A stretch of 64,000 nucleotides of DNA, taken from Pseudoxanthomonas wuyuanensis (lineage in GTDB: Bacteria > Pseudomonadota > Gammaproteobacteria > Xanthomonadales > Xanthomonadaceae). The translations under genes and the position numbers were made by a program. The notes beneath the pieces are model-generated. The model saw only the letters and a program-made list of their open reading frames with translations. It was not told the DNA's origin and searched no databases. The DNA lies in assembly GCF_900215535.1 (NCBI RefSeq), contig NZ_OCND01000007.1, forward strand, positions 216,681 through 280,680, in the 5' to 3' direction. Each line of letters begins with the position of its first letter. The first letter of the stretch is position 1. Shown here piece after piece: positions 1-8,184 of the stretch.

Positions 1-1449
1 TGCGCCGGAACGCTCCGGACGGCCGCCGAGCAGGCCACGGTAGTCGGGCATCATCTCGCCAATCCGGATTCCCCCGTCGTCGATTACGAACTGCCGAAGC
101 TCATTGGAGTGCGCAGCTGCGCGCACCTTGACCACCGCCATTACGCGCAGCAGGCGGCTCTCCACTTCTATGTATCGTTGCACGATGATCGCATCGGTGA
201 GAAACGCCGCACCGTATGGACTGAACCTCAGATCCGTGTAGCGGTCCTCCAGTTCGGAGGTCATCAGCATGCTGACGCCGGTGCTGACCACGGCGTTCAC
301 CATCTGGCAAAGGGATTGCCGGTAATTGTCGGTAAACGTAGGCGCCAGCATCAGCTCGAAGCCGGACAACGAGTCCAGAACCACGCGGGTGGCATTGAGC
401 CGTTTGATTTCGGCCAGGAGCAGCGCGGTCACTTCCTCCACCGACAGGTCCGCTTGCTGCGCGCGAATCAGGCCGACATCTCCGCTATCGACAAGGTCCG
501 AAACGATCCGGCTGCGCGATAGCTTGGGACGCTGTTCGAACGAGGCAATCACCGATTTTTCGCCGCAGCGGGCGCCCTCGGCCAGGAACTGGCCGGCCAG
601 GATGCTTTTACCGGAGCCTGACGGCCCCGCCACAAGCAGCGAATAGCCGCGTGGCAATCCACCCCCCATCATCTCGTCCAGGCCGGGCACTCCCATGCTG
701 AGCGGAGGGCCTGCGGGCGGCGCGGCAAGCTCGGTGCCCTGAATCGAGACCTGGGCCGGGGGAAACACCTGGATTCCGGCGCTGCCGATGCGAAACGTGT
801 GCTGGCCGGGAATCGAGGCCTGGCCGCGCATCTTGATGACCTCGATTTTCCGAACCACCGAGTTTCGGTCCAGGCTTTGCCGCAGCCAGATCAGCCCGTC
901 GCTGACCGTGAACACGGGGTTCGGTTCGTTCTCGCTGAAGTACTCGCCAATCAGGAAGGTCGTCGCCTGCCAGTTGGTCATCAACATCCCCAGTTCCTGC
1001 ACGAACTGTTGCAGGCCCATGGAGGCAGGCTCGTGGGTGCGGCTGGCGATGACGACAGCGCGGAAGGAATCGACGAAAACCAGGCCAGGGGAATGGGCTT
1101 CCACCGCCTGGACGATGCGGGCGAGCACCGCGCGCAGGTCGCCGGACTGCATTTCCTCCGACAGGTTTATGAAGTGAACCGAGCGGCCGATGGCAGCTTC
1201 GTCGAAAAAATGGAACTGCTGCTGGTATCGCAGCATCTTCAGCGGCGGCTCGCCGAGCACGGTAAAGAAGACCGCAGGCTTCTCGATCGTGGCCAGGGAA
1301 AACATTATCTGATGCGCCAGAGTCGTCTTTCCGCTGCCGGGCGGGCCAGCGATGATGTTGAAGGAAAATTCCGGCAGCCCGCCCCCAAGGATTTCGTTCA
1401 GGCCCGCAACACCCGTCCCCAGGCGGTTGATGTTCGCTTTTTTACTCAT
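1..1449 (-). CDS. kaiC: KaiC-type double RecA/ATPase domain protein (3' end cut by window edge)
   Basis: Reading leftwards from the ATG at 1449, 483 codons stay open to the window edge. Two RecA-like domains are visible. Domain 1 has Walker A GPPGSGKT (residues 35-42) and Walker B VFVDSF (124-129); domain 2 has GPSGSGKS (275-282) and VVLDS (356-360). This is the architecture of the circadian ATPase KaiC and its non-circadian relatives. The catalytic Glu pair of KaiC is reduced to one Glu in each half (GE at 66-67, EQ at 305-306). By eye alignment the cyanobacterial phosphosites Ser431/Thr432 fall on Ala415/Phe416. The start codon overlaps the end of the upstream small gene, so the two are probably translated together. 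No KaiA or KaiB gene lies in the window. The reading ends in a KaiC-like RGLLGGR stretch, so little of the protein is probably missing. Confidence 0.9.
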   Translation of the reverse strand, partial: MSKKANINRLGTGVAGLNEILGGGLPEFSFNIIAGPPGSGKTTLAHQIMFSLATIEKPAVFFTVLGEPPLKMLRYQQQFHFFDEAAIGRSVHFINLSEEMQSGDLRAVLARIVQAVEAHSPGLVFVDSFRAVVIASRTHEPASMGLQQFVQELGMLMTNWQATTFLIGEYFSENEPNPVFTVSDGLIWLRQSLDRNSVVRKIEVIKMRGQASIPGQHTFRIGSAGIQVFPPAQVSIQGTELAAPPAGPPLSMGVPGLDEMMGGGLPRGYSLLVAGPSGSGKSILAGQFLAEGARCGEKSVIASFEQRPKLSRSRIVSDLVDSGDVGLIRAQQADLSVEEVTALLLAEIKRLNATRVVLDSLSGFELMLAPTFTDNYRQSLCQMVNAVVSTGVSMLMTSELEDRYTDLRFSPYGAAFLTDAIIVQRYIEVESRLLRVMAVVKVRAAAHSNELRQFVIDDGGIRIGEMMPDYRGLLGGRPERSGA

Positions 1450-1870
1450 GAGGAGTTTCCTGCACGGCATGGCCGCTGGGTGAAGGGTCGAACATCGGGT
1501 GAAGCAGACGCTCCGTGAGCGCTGCGCCGATCAGGCTCGCCAGGACGGCATGGAGGGTCGTAAACAGCGCCTCGGCGATTTCGAGCGCGTCCGCAGCCGG
1601 TTGCCGGGCTATGGCCGATTGCAACGTTGCATAGTCGTTGCCTGCGCCATCTTCGCCATGCGGCGAATCCGCCCATGAGGCGTCTTGGCCTATCAGGAAC
1701 AGGCTGCGGCGGTACAGCGCCGAAACGCCGCGGTCGCCGATGACCGGCGCAAGGGCCGAATGGAACGCATGCATTTTCTCAGCGGCGACCGCCGCGATGC
1801 GGTCGGCGCCGGCCCCTTCGGCCGCTAGCCGGGATAAAGCAGACGCAATGGTGTCTGACTTGGCTTCCAT
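1442..1870 (-). CDS. Small helical protein upstream of and overlapping kaiC, unknown function
   Basis: A 142-residue frame whose stop codon (TAA at 1442-1444) lies inside the first codons of kaiC, so the pair is translationally coupled. I chose the ATG at 1870 because a GGGA sits about ten bases upstream; the frame stays open to an ATG at 1960, and 1885 is another option. The composition is Ala/Leu-rich and looks all-helical, with no membrane segment and no signal peptide. I do not recognise a family, and it is not KaiB or a response regulator receiver by eye. The operon position suggests it regulates or is partnered with the KaiC ATPase; that is inference only. Confidence 0.6.
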   Translation of the reverse strand: MEAKSDTIASALSRLAAEGAGADRIAAVAAEKMHAFHSALAPVIGDRGVSALYRRSLFLIGQDASWADSPHGEDGAGNDYATLQSAIARQPAADALEIAEALFTTLHAVLASLIGAALTERLLHPMFDPSPSGHAVQETPHE

Positions 1871-1975
1871 CGCATATGGTCCCATACCCGTATTAACGCG
1901 GTCTTCACGGGGCACAGTACTCCGAAAGCGACGCCGCTGCGCATCACTCAACCCTGCCAACGCATCCGCTGGCGT

Positions 1976-2830
1976 TTACCGGCCTTGGCCAGCGGCCGCT
2001 TCGATCTTCACCGCGGTGCCGCTGACCCGGATGCCCGCGCGCCGATCCTGCGGGACGGAAACGGCCAGCCGGCTGGGACGGCCCAGGTCATCGCCTTGAC
2101 GGATGGCGAAGCTCCGCTGCGCCGGCAGTGCGTCGTGGGCGGCAAGATAGGCGCCCAATGCAGCCGCTGCGGCGCCGGTGGCGGGATCCTCGACCACGCC
2201 GCCGGGCGGGAACGGATTGCGGGCATGGAACGTCTGCGCGTCTTCGCGCCAGACCAGGTTCACCGTGGTCCACCCGCGTTGCGCCATCAGGGCGGCGAGC
2301 GCGTCGAAGTCGTAGTCCAGCTGCGCCAGACGCGACCGCGTGGCCGCGAAGATCACCGGATGCCAGGCGCCGGCGTAGGCCAAGGCGGGCGGCAGCGCCG
2401 GGTCGAGTTCGTCGCTGCGCCAATCCAGCGAGGCCAGTATCAGATCGAGGTCTTCCGCACCCAGCGGCACGACCTGCGGTTCGACGCTGACCAGCGTGGC
2501 CATCAGCGCTTCATCGACGGACACGCGCACCAGCCCGGCCCGCGTATGCAGCAACCGCTCGCCAGGGCCGTAACGCTCGGCATGGGCCACGGTTGCGGCG
2601 ATGGTGGCGTGCCCGCAGAAACTCACCTCGGCGAGCGGACTGTAGTAGCGCGCGTCGAAGGCACCGTCGGCCCGCGGCAGCAGAAAGGCGGTTTCGGAAT
2701 AGCCGATCTGGGCGGCGATGCGTTGCATGTCGGCATCGGACATCGCCCGCGCATCGAGCACCACGCCGGCGGGATTGCCGCCGTCCGGGTCGGTGGTGAA
2801 GGCGCTGTAGCGCAGGACAGGAGGGCTCAT
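1976..2830 (-). CDS. PhzF-family isomerase/epimerase-like enzyme
   Basis: A 284-residue protein of the phenazine biosynthesis PhzF / diaminopimelate-epimerase fold, normal length for the family. The N-terminus carries the GGNPAGVV signature (17-24), the catalytic Glu46 in the SETAF motif (45-49) and FCGHAT (70-75). The C-terminal half carries the DPATGAA loop that mirrors the first half of this pseudo-symmetric fold. No other phenazine genes are nearby, so the substrate is unknown. The ATG at 2830 overlaps the TGA of the yczE gene (ATGA), making a two-gene operon. The frame runs on upstream to 3550, but that extension lies opposite and over yczE and is not coding. Confidence 0.88.
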   Translation of the reverse strand: MSPPVLRYSAFTTDPDGGNPAGVVLDARAMSDADMQRIAAQIGYSETAFLLPRADGAFDARYYSPLAEVSFCGHATIAATVAHAERYGPGERLLHTRAGLVRVSVDEALMATLVSVEPQVVPLGAEDLDLILASLDWRSDELDPALPPALAYAGAWHPVIFAATRSRLAQLDYDFDALAALMAQRGWTTVNLVWREDAQTFHARNPFPPGGVVEDPATGAAAAALGAYLAAHDALPAQRSFAIRQGDDLGRPSRLAVSVPQDRRAGIRVSGTAVKIEAAAGQGR

Positions 2831-3516
2831 CGTGTTTCTCCGGCAGGTTGTTCGATGCGGCCGGTGGACGCATCCAGCCGCACTACCAGGTAGCGAAGGA
2901 AGAACTGCGTTGCCGGCCCGACACCGAGCGCGAACACCACGGTGCCGACGCCGACCGTGCCGCCCAGCGATACGCCAACGATGAGCACGGCGACTTCGAT
3001 GACGGTACGGACCCGGCGGATGGACCAGCCGGTCCGCCGCGCCAGGCCGGTCATCAGGCCGTCGCGCGGCCCCGGCCCCAGTTGCGCGCCCACATACAGG
3101 GCCGTGGCCAGCGCGCACACCAGCACGCCGCCGAGCAGGTAGGCGCAGCGCAGCGGCAAGCCCTCCGGCGCGTCCAGCAACGCCAGGTTGACGTCCGCGA
3201 ACGGTCCCAGCAGCAGAGTGTTGGCCAGCGTGCCCAGGCCCGGCATCTGGCGCAGCGGAATCCACGCCAGCAGCACGGCGGCCGCGGTGACGATCATGAC
3301 CATGCCGAAGGACCACGGCAGGTGCAGCGAAGCGCCCAGGTGGAAGACATCCCACGGCGAGGCGCCCACCGCACCTTCGATCATCAAAGCGATAGCCAGG
3401 CCGTACAGCCACAGGCCCAGCAGCAGCCGCAGCAAGCGTTCCGGCAGCCGCCCGGCGCGGAGTTGCGCGATGGGCCCCAGATTGGCCAGCCCGGAAGGAG
3501 GAGTCGTGGTCTTCAT
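2827..3516 (-). CDS. yczE: YczE-family integral membrane protein
   Basis: 229 residues with about five hydrophobic spans and the GASPWDVFHLG motif near residue 50, typical of the YczE/YitT-like membrane family, which has no firm biochemical role. It is divergent from a MocR-type regulator with only 60 bp between start codons. Pairing of yczE with a MocR regulator (YczR) is a recurring arrangement in bacteria, so the neighbour most likely controls this gene. Its ATG (cat at 3514-3516) sits at the edge of the palindromic operator described at 3519-3574. Downstream it is coupled to the PhzF-like gene through a 4-base ATGA overlap. Confidence 0.85.
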   Translation of the reverse strand: MKTTTPPSGLANLGPIAQLRAGRLPERLLRLLLGLWLYGLAIALMIEGAVGASPWDVFHLGASLHLPWSFGMVMIVTAAAVLLAWIPLRQMPGLGTLANTLLLGPFADVNLALLDAPEGLPLRCAYLLGGVLVCALATALYVGAQLGPGPRDGLMTGLARRTGWSIRRVRTVIEVAVLIVGVSLGGTVGVGTVVFALGVGPATQFFLRYLVVRLDASTGRIEQPAGETR

Positions 3517-3518
3517 GG

Positions 3519-3574
3519 GGCCACCATCGCGTCAATTGGCTCTTTTCCATAGAGCCAATCGTGCGATAGTGGCC
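3519..3574. promoter_or_regulatory. Nested palindromic operator between yczE and the MocR regulator
   Basis: The whole divergent intergenic region is a nested inverted repeat. The inner arms ATTGGCTCT (3535-3543) and AGAGCCAAT (3551-3559) are perfect with a 7-base spacer. The outer arms at 3519-3530 and 3563-3574 match over 11 of 12 positions and are offset by one base from the inner centre. This is the expected place for a MocR dimer to repress or activate both yczE and its own gene. Binding itself is inferred. Confidence 0.75.
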
Positions 3575-3576
3575 TC

Positions 3577-5034
3577 ATGAACCGCGCGCTTGCCCCGGAT
3601 CGCCTTGCCGTGCTGGTCGGTGCCTTCGACCGCGCGCCGGCCTACCGCGGCCTGCGGCTGGCATTGCAGGAACTGATTGGCGATGGCCGGATTGCCATCG
3701 GCACCCGCCTGCCCAGCGAGCGTGCCGTCACCGCGGCGCTGGGCGTTTCCCGCAACACCGTCACCCGGGCCTATGCGGATCTGGTTGCGGCCGGCTTCGC
3801 CGTCGCCCGGCAAGGGGCGGGAACCTATGCGGCCGCGCCTATCGACCTGCGCCGCGCACACGACCATGCGCTGCATTCGTTTGCCGCGACGCAGTCGGCC
3901 GAAGGCGCGATAGACCTCAATTGCGCGGCCGGCGCGGCAACGCCCGGTGTCGCTGCCGCGTACCAGCGTGCGCTGGACGCGCTGCCGTCCTATCTGGCCA
4001 GCGATGGCTATCTGCCGTCGGGACTGCCGGGGTTGCAGGCCATCATTGCCGAGTCGTACGTGCGGCGCGGCCTGCCCACGGCCGCCGCGCAGATCGTCAT
4101 CACCTCCGGCGCGCTTTCGGGCATTGCCATCGCCGCCCGCGCGCTGTCGCGCCCGGGCGACCGCATCATGATCGAATCGCCGGTGTACTCGAACGCCATC
4201 GAGGCGCTGCGGCTGGGCGGCGGCCGCCTGATCAGCGCGCCGTTGTCCGATCCGCTGGGCGATGAAGGTTGGGACATGCACGGTATCGAAGCCACGTTGC
4301 GGCAGACCTCGCCGCACCTGGCCTACCTGATTCCGGATTTCCAGAACCCCACCGGCTTCCTGATGGGCGACGCGGCGCGCGCGCGGTACGCCGCTGCGCT
4401 GCGCAGGGCGCGCACCATCGCCATCGTCGACGAAACGCTGCAACCGACCAGCCTGTCCGATGAGCCGATGCCCGCGCCGTTCGCCAGGCATGCGGCCGAC
4501 GCCATCACCATCGGCAGCGCATCGAAGATGTTCTGGGGTGGCTTGCGGGTGGGATGGATCCGGGCTCCGCGCGAACTGGTCAGCCGGATCGTCGCCGCAC
4601 GCGTGCAGATCGACCTGGGCAGTTCGCTGTTCGATCAGTTGGTGGTGGCCGAATTGTTCGGCGCCGCCGACATCCGTGCGGCCCGCCGCGAACAGCTGCG
4701 GCAACGTCGCGATGCGCTTGCGCAGGCCCTGGCGGAGCGACTGCCCGGTTGGCGCTTCCGCCTTCCTGGCGGCGGCCTCACCTTATGGGTGCAGATGCCC
4801 CATGGCAGTGCAACCCGCTTGGCCGCCGACGCCGAACGCGCCGGTGTCCATCTGGCGCCAGGCCCGGTTTTCAGCGTTGAAGGCGGAGCCGATCATTGGC
4901 TGCGCCTCCCGTATGCCAAGCCGGAGGAGGCGTTGAGGCTGGCGGTTGCACGCATCGCCGGTCTCTGGTCGGCCCACCCGCACGAGTCGAAGCCCAAGCA
5001 GCGCCGCGAGCCGGCCAGGCGCCTGATCGCGTAG
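3577..5034 (+). CDS. yczR: MocR-family (GntR/aminotransferase) transcriptional regulator, YczR type
   Basis: 485 residues, the standard MocR length. The N-terminal 80 or so residues form a GntR winged helix, with the recognition region around LPSERAVTAALGVSRNTVTR. The rest is a fold-type I aminotransferase domain in which the PLP lysine is Lys317 in GSASKMFWGGLRVGW, preceded by the DFQNPTG motif. MocR proteins bind PLP or an amino-compound and act as dimers. The gene starts at the last ATG before the regulatory domain, three bases right of the palindrome at 3519-3574, and diverges from yczE, its most likely target. The effector is not predictable from the sequence. Confidence 0.92.
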   Translation: MNRALAPDRLAVLVGAFDRAPAYRGLRLALQELIGDGRIAIGTRLPSERAVTAALGVSRNTVTRAYADLVAAGFAVARQGAGTYAAAPIDLRRAHDHALHSFAATQSAEGAIDLNCAAGAATPGVAAAYQRALDALPSYLASDGYLPSGLPGLQAIIAESYVRRGLPTAAAQIVITSGALSGIAIAARALSRPGDRIMIESPVYSNAIEALRLGGGRLISAPLSDPLGDEGWDMHGIEATLRQTSPHLAYLIPDFQNPTGFLMGDAARARYAAALRRARTIAIVDETLQPTSLSDEPMPAPFARHAADAITIGSASKMFWGGLRVGWIRAPRELVSRIVAARVQIDLGSSLFDQLVVAELFGAADIRAARREQLRQRRDALAQALAERLPGWRFRLPGGGLTLWVQMPHGSATRLAADAERAGVHLAPGPVFSVEGGADHWLRLPYAKPEEALRLAVARIAGLWSAHPHESKPKQRREPARRLIA

Positions 5035-5225
5035 CGCAGATGATGGCGCGGCCACTGCATCGCTGCATGCGGACGTAACGCGCATTCCTCTTCCGCAGCG
5101 GCGGCGGCCAACGGTGTTTCCATACCTGCTCTGTGGCAACTGAACGGAAGAACCGCGACGCGCATCAACCGTCCGGCGCCTACTACCACAGGTTTATTGC
5201 CAGAAAATTTAATTCCTGTTAATGA

Positions 5226-5242
5226 TTGCTGCGACGCAGCAA
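5226..5242. promoter_or_regulatory. Perfect 17-bp palindrome upstream of TonB receptor gene
   Basis: TTGCTGCG and CGCAGCAA flank a single A. It lies 77 bases before the receptor start, in a locally AT-richer stretch of the 284-bp intergenic region 5035-5318. It could be a repressor site or an RNA hairpin in the leader. Nothing else recognisable, such as a riboswitch or Fur-box match, was seen in this intergenic region. Confidence 0.3.
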
Positions 5243-5318
5243 GTGTTCAGGACTTGCTGCCTATCGGAGAGATGTCACTAAACAGCAACGCAACTTTTTG
5301 GCTTTTTGGGGAGCATGC

Positions 5319-7931
5319 ATGAACAAGAGAGAGAGAAATTACGCCCGCGTTTCAAAAACGCGATTGGCGTCAGCAGTGAAATGGGCGCTGGCCGCAGCGG
5401 TACTGTCGGCCAGCGGGGCGGCATTGGCGCAGACGGCCGAACCAGCGAACGCACCGGCCGATGAACCGGCCACCCTGGAAACGGTGTCGGTGCTGGGCAG
5501 CCGCAGCCAGCCGCGCTCGGTGTCCTCTTCGGCGGTGCCGATCGACATCATCAGCGCGGAGGAATTCCGCAACCAGGGCGCAACCGACGCGCTCGACCAG
5601 CTGCGCGTGCTGGTGCCTTCGTTCAACGTCAGCACGATCCCGATCGACGATGCCGCCAGCCTGATCCGCCCGGCCAACCTGCGCGGCCTGCCGCCGGACA
5701 ATACGCTGCTGTTGGTCAACGGCAAGCGCTTCCACCGCGCGGCGGTCATCACCTTCCTCGGCCACGGCCTGTCCGACGGCTCGCAGGGTCCGGACCTGTC
5801 GGTGTTCCCGTCGCTGGCGCTGGATCAGGTTGAAGTGCTGCGCGACGGCGCCGCGGCGCAGTACGGCTCGGACGCCATTGCCGGCGTCATCAACTTCGGC
5901 CTGAAGAAGCTGCGCGAAGGCGGCACGGCCGAGGTCTTTGCCGGCCAGTACTACGAAGGCGACGGCTTCACCACGCAGTACTCGGCGCAGATCGGCCTGC
6001 CATTGACCGAAAACGGTTTCGCCACGCTGACCGCCGAATGGCGCGAGGCCGACGCCACCTCGCGCAGCGTGCAACGCGACGATGCCGCGGCGGCGATAGC
6101 GGCCGGTTACCCGGGCGTGCCCACTCCGGCGCAGATCTGGGGTTCGCCGGAAGTGAAGGAGGACTTCAAGTTTGTCGCCAACCTGGGTGTTTCCACCGAC
6201 AGCGTGGACTTCTACCTGTTCGGCAACTACGCCAAGCGCGATGTGGACGGCGGCTTCTACTTCCGCGACCCGACCGCGCGTTCTGGCGTGTACTCCAACG
6301 ATGGCGGCCAGACCCTGCTGGTAGGCGACATGACCGGCGCCGGCGGTTGCCCGACCATCGCACTGCGCGACGGCGCCGGCAACCTGATTCCCTACAGCAC
6401 GGTCAGCGCCGCGGTGAGTGCGCTGCCGTCCAACTGCTTCAGCTTCCTGTCGATGCTGCCGGGCGGGTTCACCCCGCGCTTCGGCGGCAAGCTGGAAGAC
6501 AGTTCGATCGTGGCCGGCGCCAAGGGCACCTGGGGCAGCAACTGGCACTGGGACGTGAGCGCTTCGTACGGCCGCAACGACATCGAGTTCATCATCTACA
6601 ACACGGTCAATGCCTCGCTCGGGCCGGATCAGCCCGACGGCCTGTACTTCAGGCCCGGCGGCAACACCCAGACCGAAAAAGGCGTCAACTTCGACGTCGG
6701 CCGCGATTTCGAGACCAGCTTCACCGCCGAACCGCTGCGGCTGGCGATGGGCGCCGAATGGCGCGAGGAGAGCTTCGAGATTGCCGCCGGCGACGCCGCC
6801 TCCACCGGTATCGGCCCGCTGACCGAACAGGGCTTCGCGCTGGGCTCCAACGGCTTCAACGGTTTCAGCCCGCGTACCGCCGGCACCTTCGACCGCAGGA
6901 ACTGGGCGGTGTACCTGGACACGGAAGCGCAGTTCACCGAGCAGCTGCTGCTGGCCGCAGCCGTGCGGCATGAGGACTTCGACGACTTCGGCAGCACCAC
7001 CAACGGCAAGCTGACCGGCCGTTTCGACTTCACCGATACCTTCGCCGTGCGCGGCGCCGTCAACACCGGTTTCCGCGCCCCCACTCCGGGCCAGGCCAAC
7101 ATCAGCCAGATCAGCACGGTGTTCGGCGGCACCGCCCTGGTCGACATCGCCACGCTGCCGCCGACCAACCCGATTGCCGCATTGAAGGGCGCCCAGCCGC
7201 TGACCCCGGAAGAGTCGGTGAACTTCTCGCTGGGCATGGTCTGGAGCAGCGGCGACTGGCTGGTCACCGTGGACGGCTACCGCATCGAGGTGGACGACCG
7301 CATCGCGCTGAGCACCAGCTTCGAACTGACCGACGAAGAGCGCGCGGCGCTGGTGGCATCGGGCAATCCGGAGGCCGCCTCAATCTCCGAAGTGACCTAT
7401 TTCGGCAATGCCTTCGACACCACCACCACCGGCCTGGACGTGGTGACCAGCGTGGAGACCGATCATTTTGGCGGCACCACCACCTACTCGCTGGCGGCCA
7501 ACTGGAACAAGACCGAGGTGGACCGCTACGACGCCAACTTCATCAACGAGGCGCGCGTGTACAAGCTGGAGGAATCCCTGCCCAAGACCAAGGGCTACTT
7601 CAGCGTCAACCACCAGCGCGAGGTCTTCCACGCCAACCTGCGCGTGAGCTACTACGGCTCGTGGTACGAAGACCACCTGGACAGCGGCGTGGTTTCCGCC
7701 GACGACGGCGGTCTGCCCATCTACGAAGGCAGCGCGGTCATCGTGGACGCGGAGATCGGCTGGAAGTTCGCCTCAGGCCTGTACGTCAATGTCGGCGCGC
7801 AGAACCTGTTCGACAAGACCCCGGGCGACAACCCGTGGGGAGCGTCGGTGGCTGGCGCGCAGTACCCGGTGCATTCGCCGTACGGCTTCAACGGCGGCTT
7901 CTACTACGCGCGGGTGGGCTGGAAGTTCTAG
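5319..7931 (+). CDS. TonB-dependent outer-membrane receptor
   Basis: 870 residues from the ATG at 5319, which has GGGGAG six bases upstream (5308-5313); an in-frame ATG at 5226 has no ribosome site. The protein has a long cationic signal peptide ending GAALAQ, a plug domain (LETVSVLGSRS; the NQGATDALDQL and LLVNGKRFHR segments) and a 22-strand-type barrel ending in the aromatic GWKF that outer-membrane proteins need for assembly. It resembles the large Xanthomonas-type TonB receptors with Asn/Ser-rich extracellular loops. No FecR/sigma pair and no enzyme lies beside it, so the ligand is unknown. It appears monocistronic, followed by a strong terminator at 7968-7998. Confidence 0.93.
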   Translation: MNKRERNYARVSKTRLASAVKWALAAAVLSASGAALAQTAEPANAPADEPATLETVSVLGSRSQPRSVSSSAVPIDIISAEEFRNQGATDALDQLRVLVPSFNVSTIPIDDAASLIRPANLRGLPPDNTLLLVNGKRFHRAAVITFLGHGLSDGSQGPDLSVFPSLALDQVEVLRDGAAAQYGSDAIAGVINFGLKKLREGGTAEVFAGQYYEGDGFTTQYSAQIGLPLTENGFATLTAEWREADATSRSVQRDDAAAAIAAGYPGVPTPAQIWGSPEVKEDFKFVANLGVSTDSVDFYLFGNYAKRDVDGGFYFRDPTARSGVYSNDGGQTLLVGDMTGAGGCPTIALRDGAGNLIPYSTVSAAVSALPSNCFSFLSMLPGGFTPRFGGKLEDSSIVAGAKGTWGSNWHWDVSASYGRNDIEFIIYNTVNASLGPDQPDGLYFRPGGNTQTEKGVNFDVGRDFETSFTAEPLRLAMGAEWREESFEIAAGDAASTGIGPLTEQGFALGSNGFNGFSPRTAGTFDRRNWAVYLDTEAQFTEQLLLAAAVRHEDFDDFGSTTNGKLTGRFDFTDTFAVRGAVNTGFRAPTPGQANISQISTVFGGTALVDIATLPPTNPIAALKGAQPLTPEESVNFSLGMVWSSGDWLVTVDGYRIEVDDRIALSTSFELTDEERAALVASGNPEAASISEVTYFGNAFDTTTTGLDVVTSVETDHFGGTTTYSLAANWNKTEVDRYDANFINEARVYKLEESLPKTKGYFSVNHQREVFHANLRVSYYGSWYEDHLDSGVVSADDGGLPIYEGSAVIVDAEIGWKFASGLYVNVGAQNLFDKTPGDNPWGASVAGAQYPVHSPYGFNGGFYYARVGWKF

Positions 7932-7967
7932 GCCCGGCCCTGACACAGTCGCAACGGTGATGTTGTG

Positions 7968-7998
7968 CGCGATGCCCCCGCACGTCGGGGGCATCGCG
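7968..7998 (+). terminator. Strong hairpin terminator after TonB receptor
   Basis: A perfect 13-bp stem (7968-7980 with 7986-7998) closes a 5-base loop, beginning 36 bases after the stop codon. It is followed by only three T residues, so it is a stable but T-poor terminator, as is usual at this GC content. Confidence 0.8.
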
Positions 7999-8184
7999 TT
8001 TGCGGCACCGCCCGCGCACGCACCTCGGCCGGACGGGTCCGGAGCAACGCTGTTCAAGGCGCATCCTCAAGCCATCCATGGGCTTGGTCCACGCCAGCAT
8101 CGGCGATGGCATCCGCTCGCGTCTGCGCCAGGCCCAGGAAGGTCGCCTTCGGCTGCTAGCGACCTGACTGCCGCCGGTTGCGTG

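Noticed and set aside
1442..1960. The small kaiC neighbour as KaiB
   Set aside because: No thioredoxin-like or KaiB motif; composition is helical and longer than KaiB.
2848..3552. Plus-strand frame across the yczE gene
   Set aside because: Gln/His/Arg-rich antisense of a membrane protein; yczE has helices, family motif and ATGA coupling.
5035..5318. Cobalamin or other riboswitch before the first TonB receptor
   Set aside because: No B12-box or other recognisable aptamer consensus; only a short palindrome is visible.
5370..6971. A 533-codon minus-strand frame opposite the first TonB receptor
   Set aside because: Same GC-skew artefact; no start signal and no domain.
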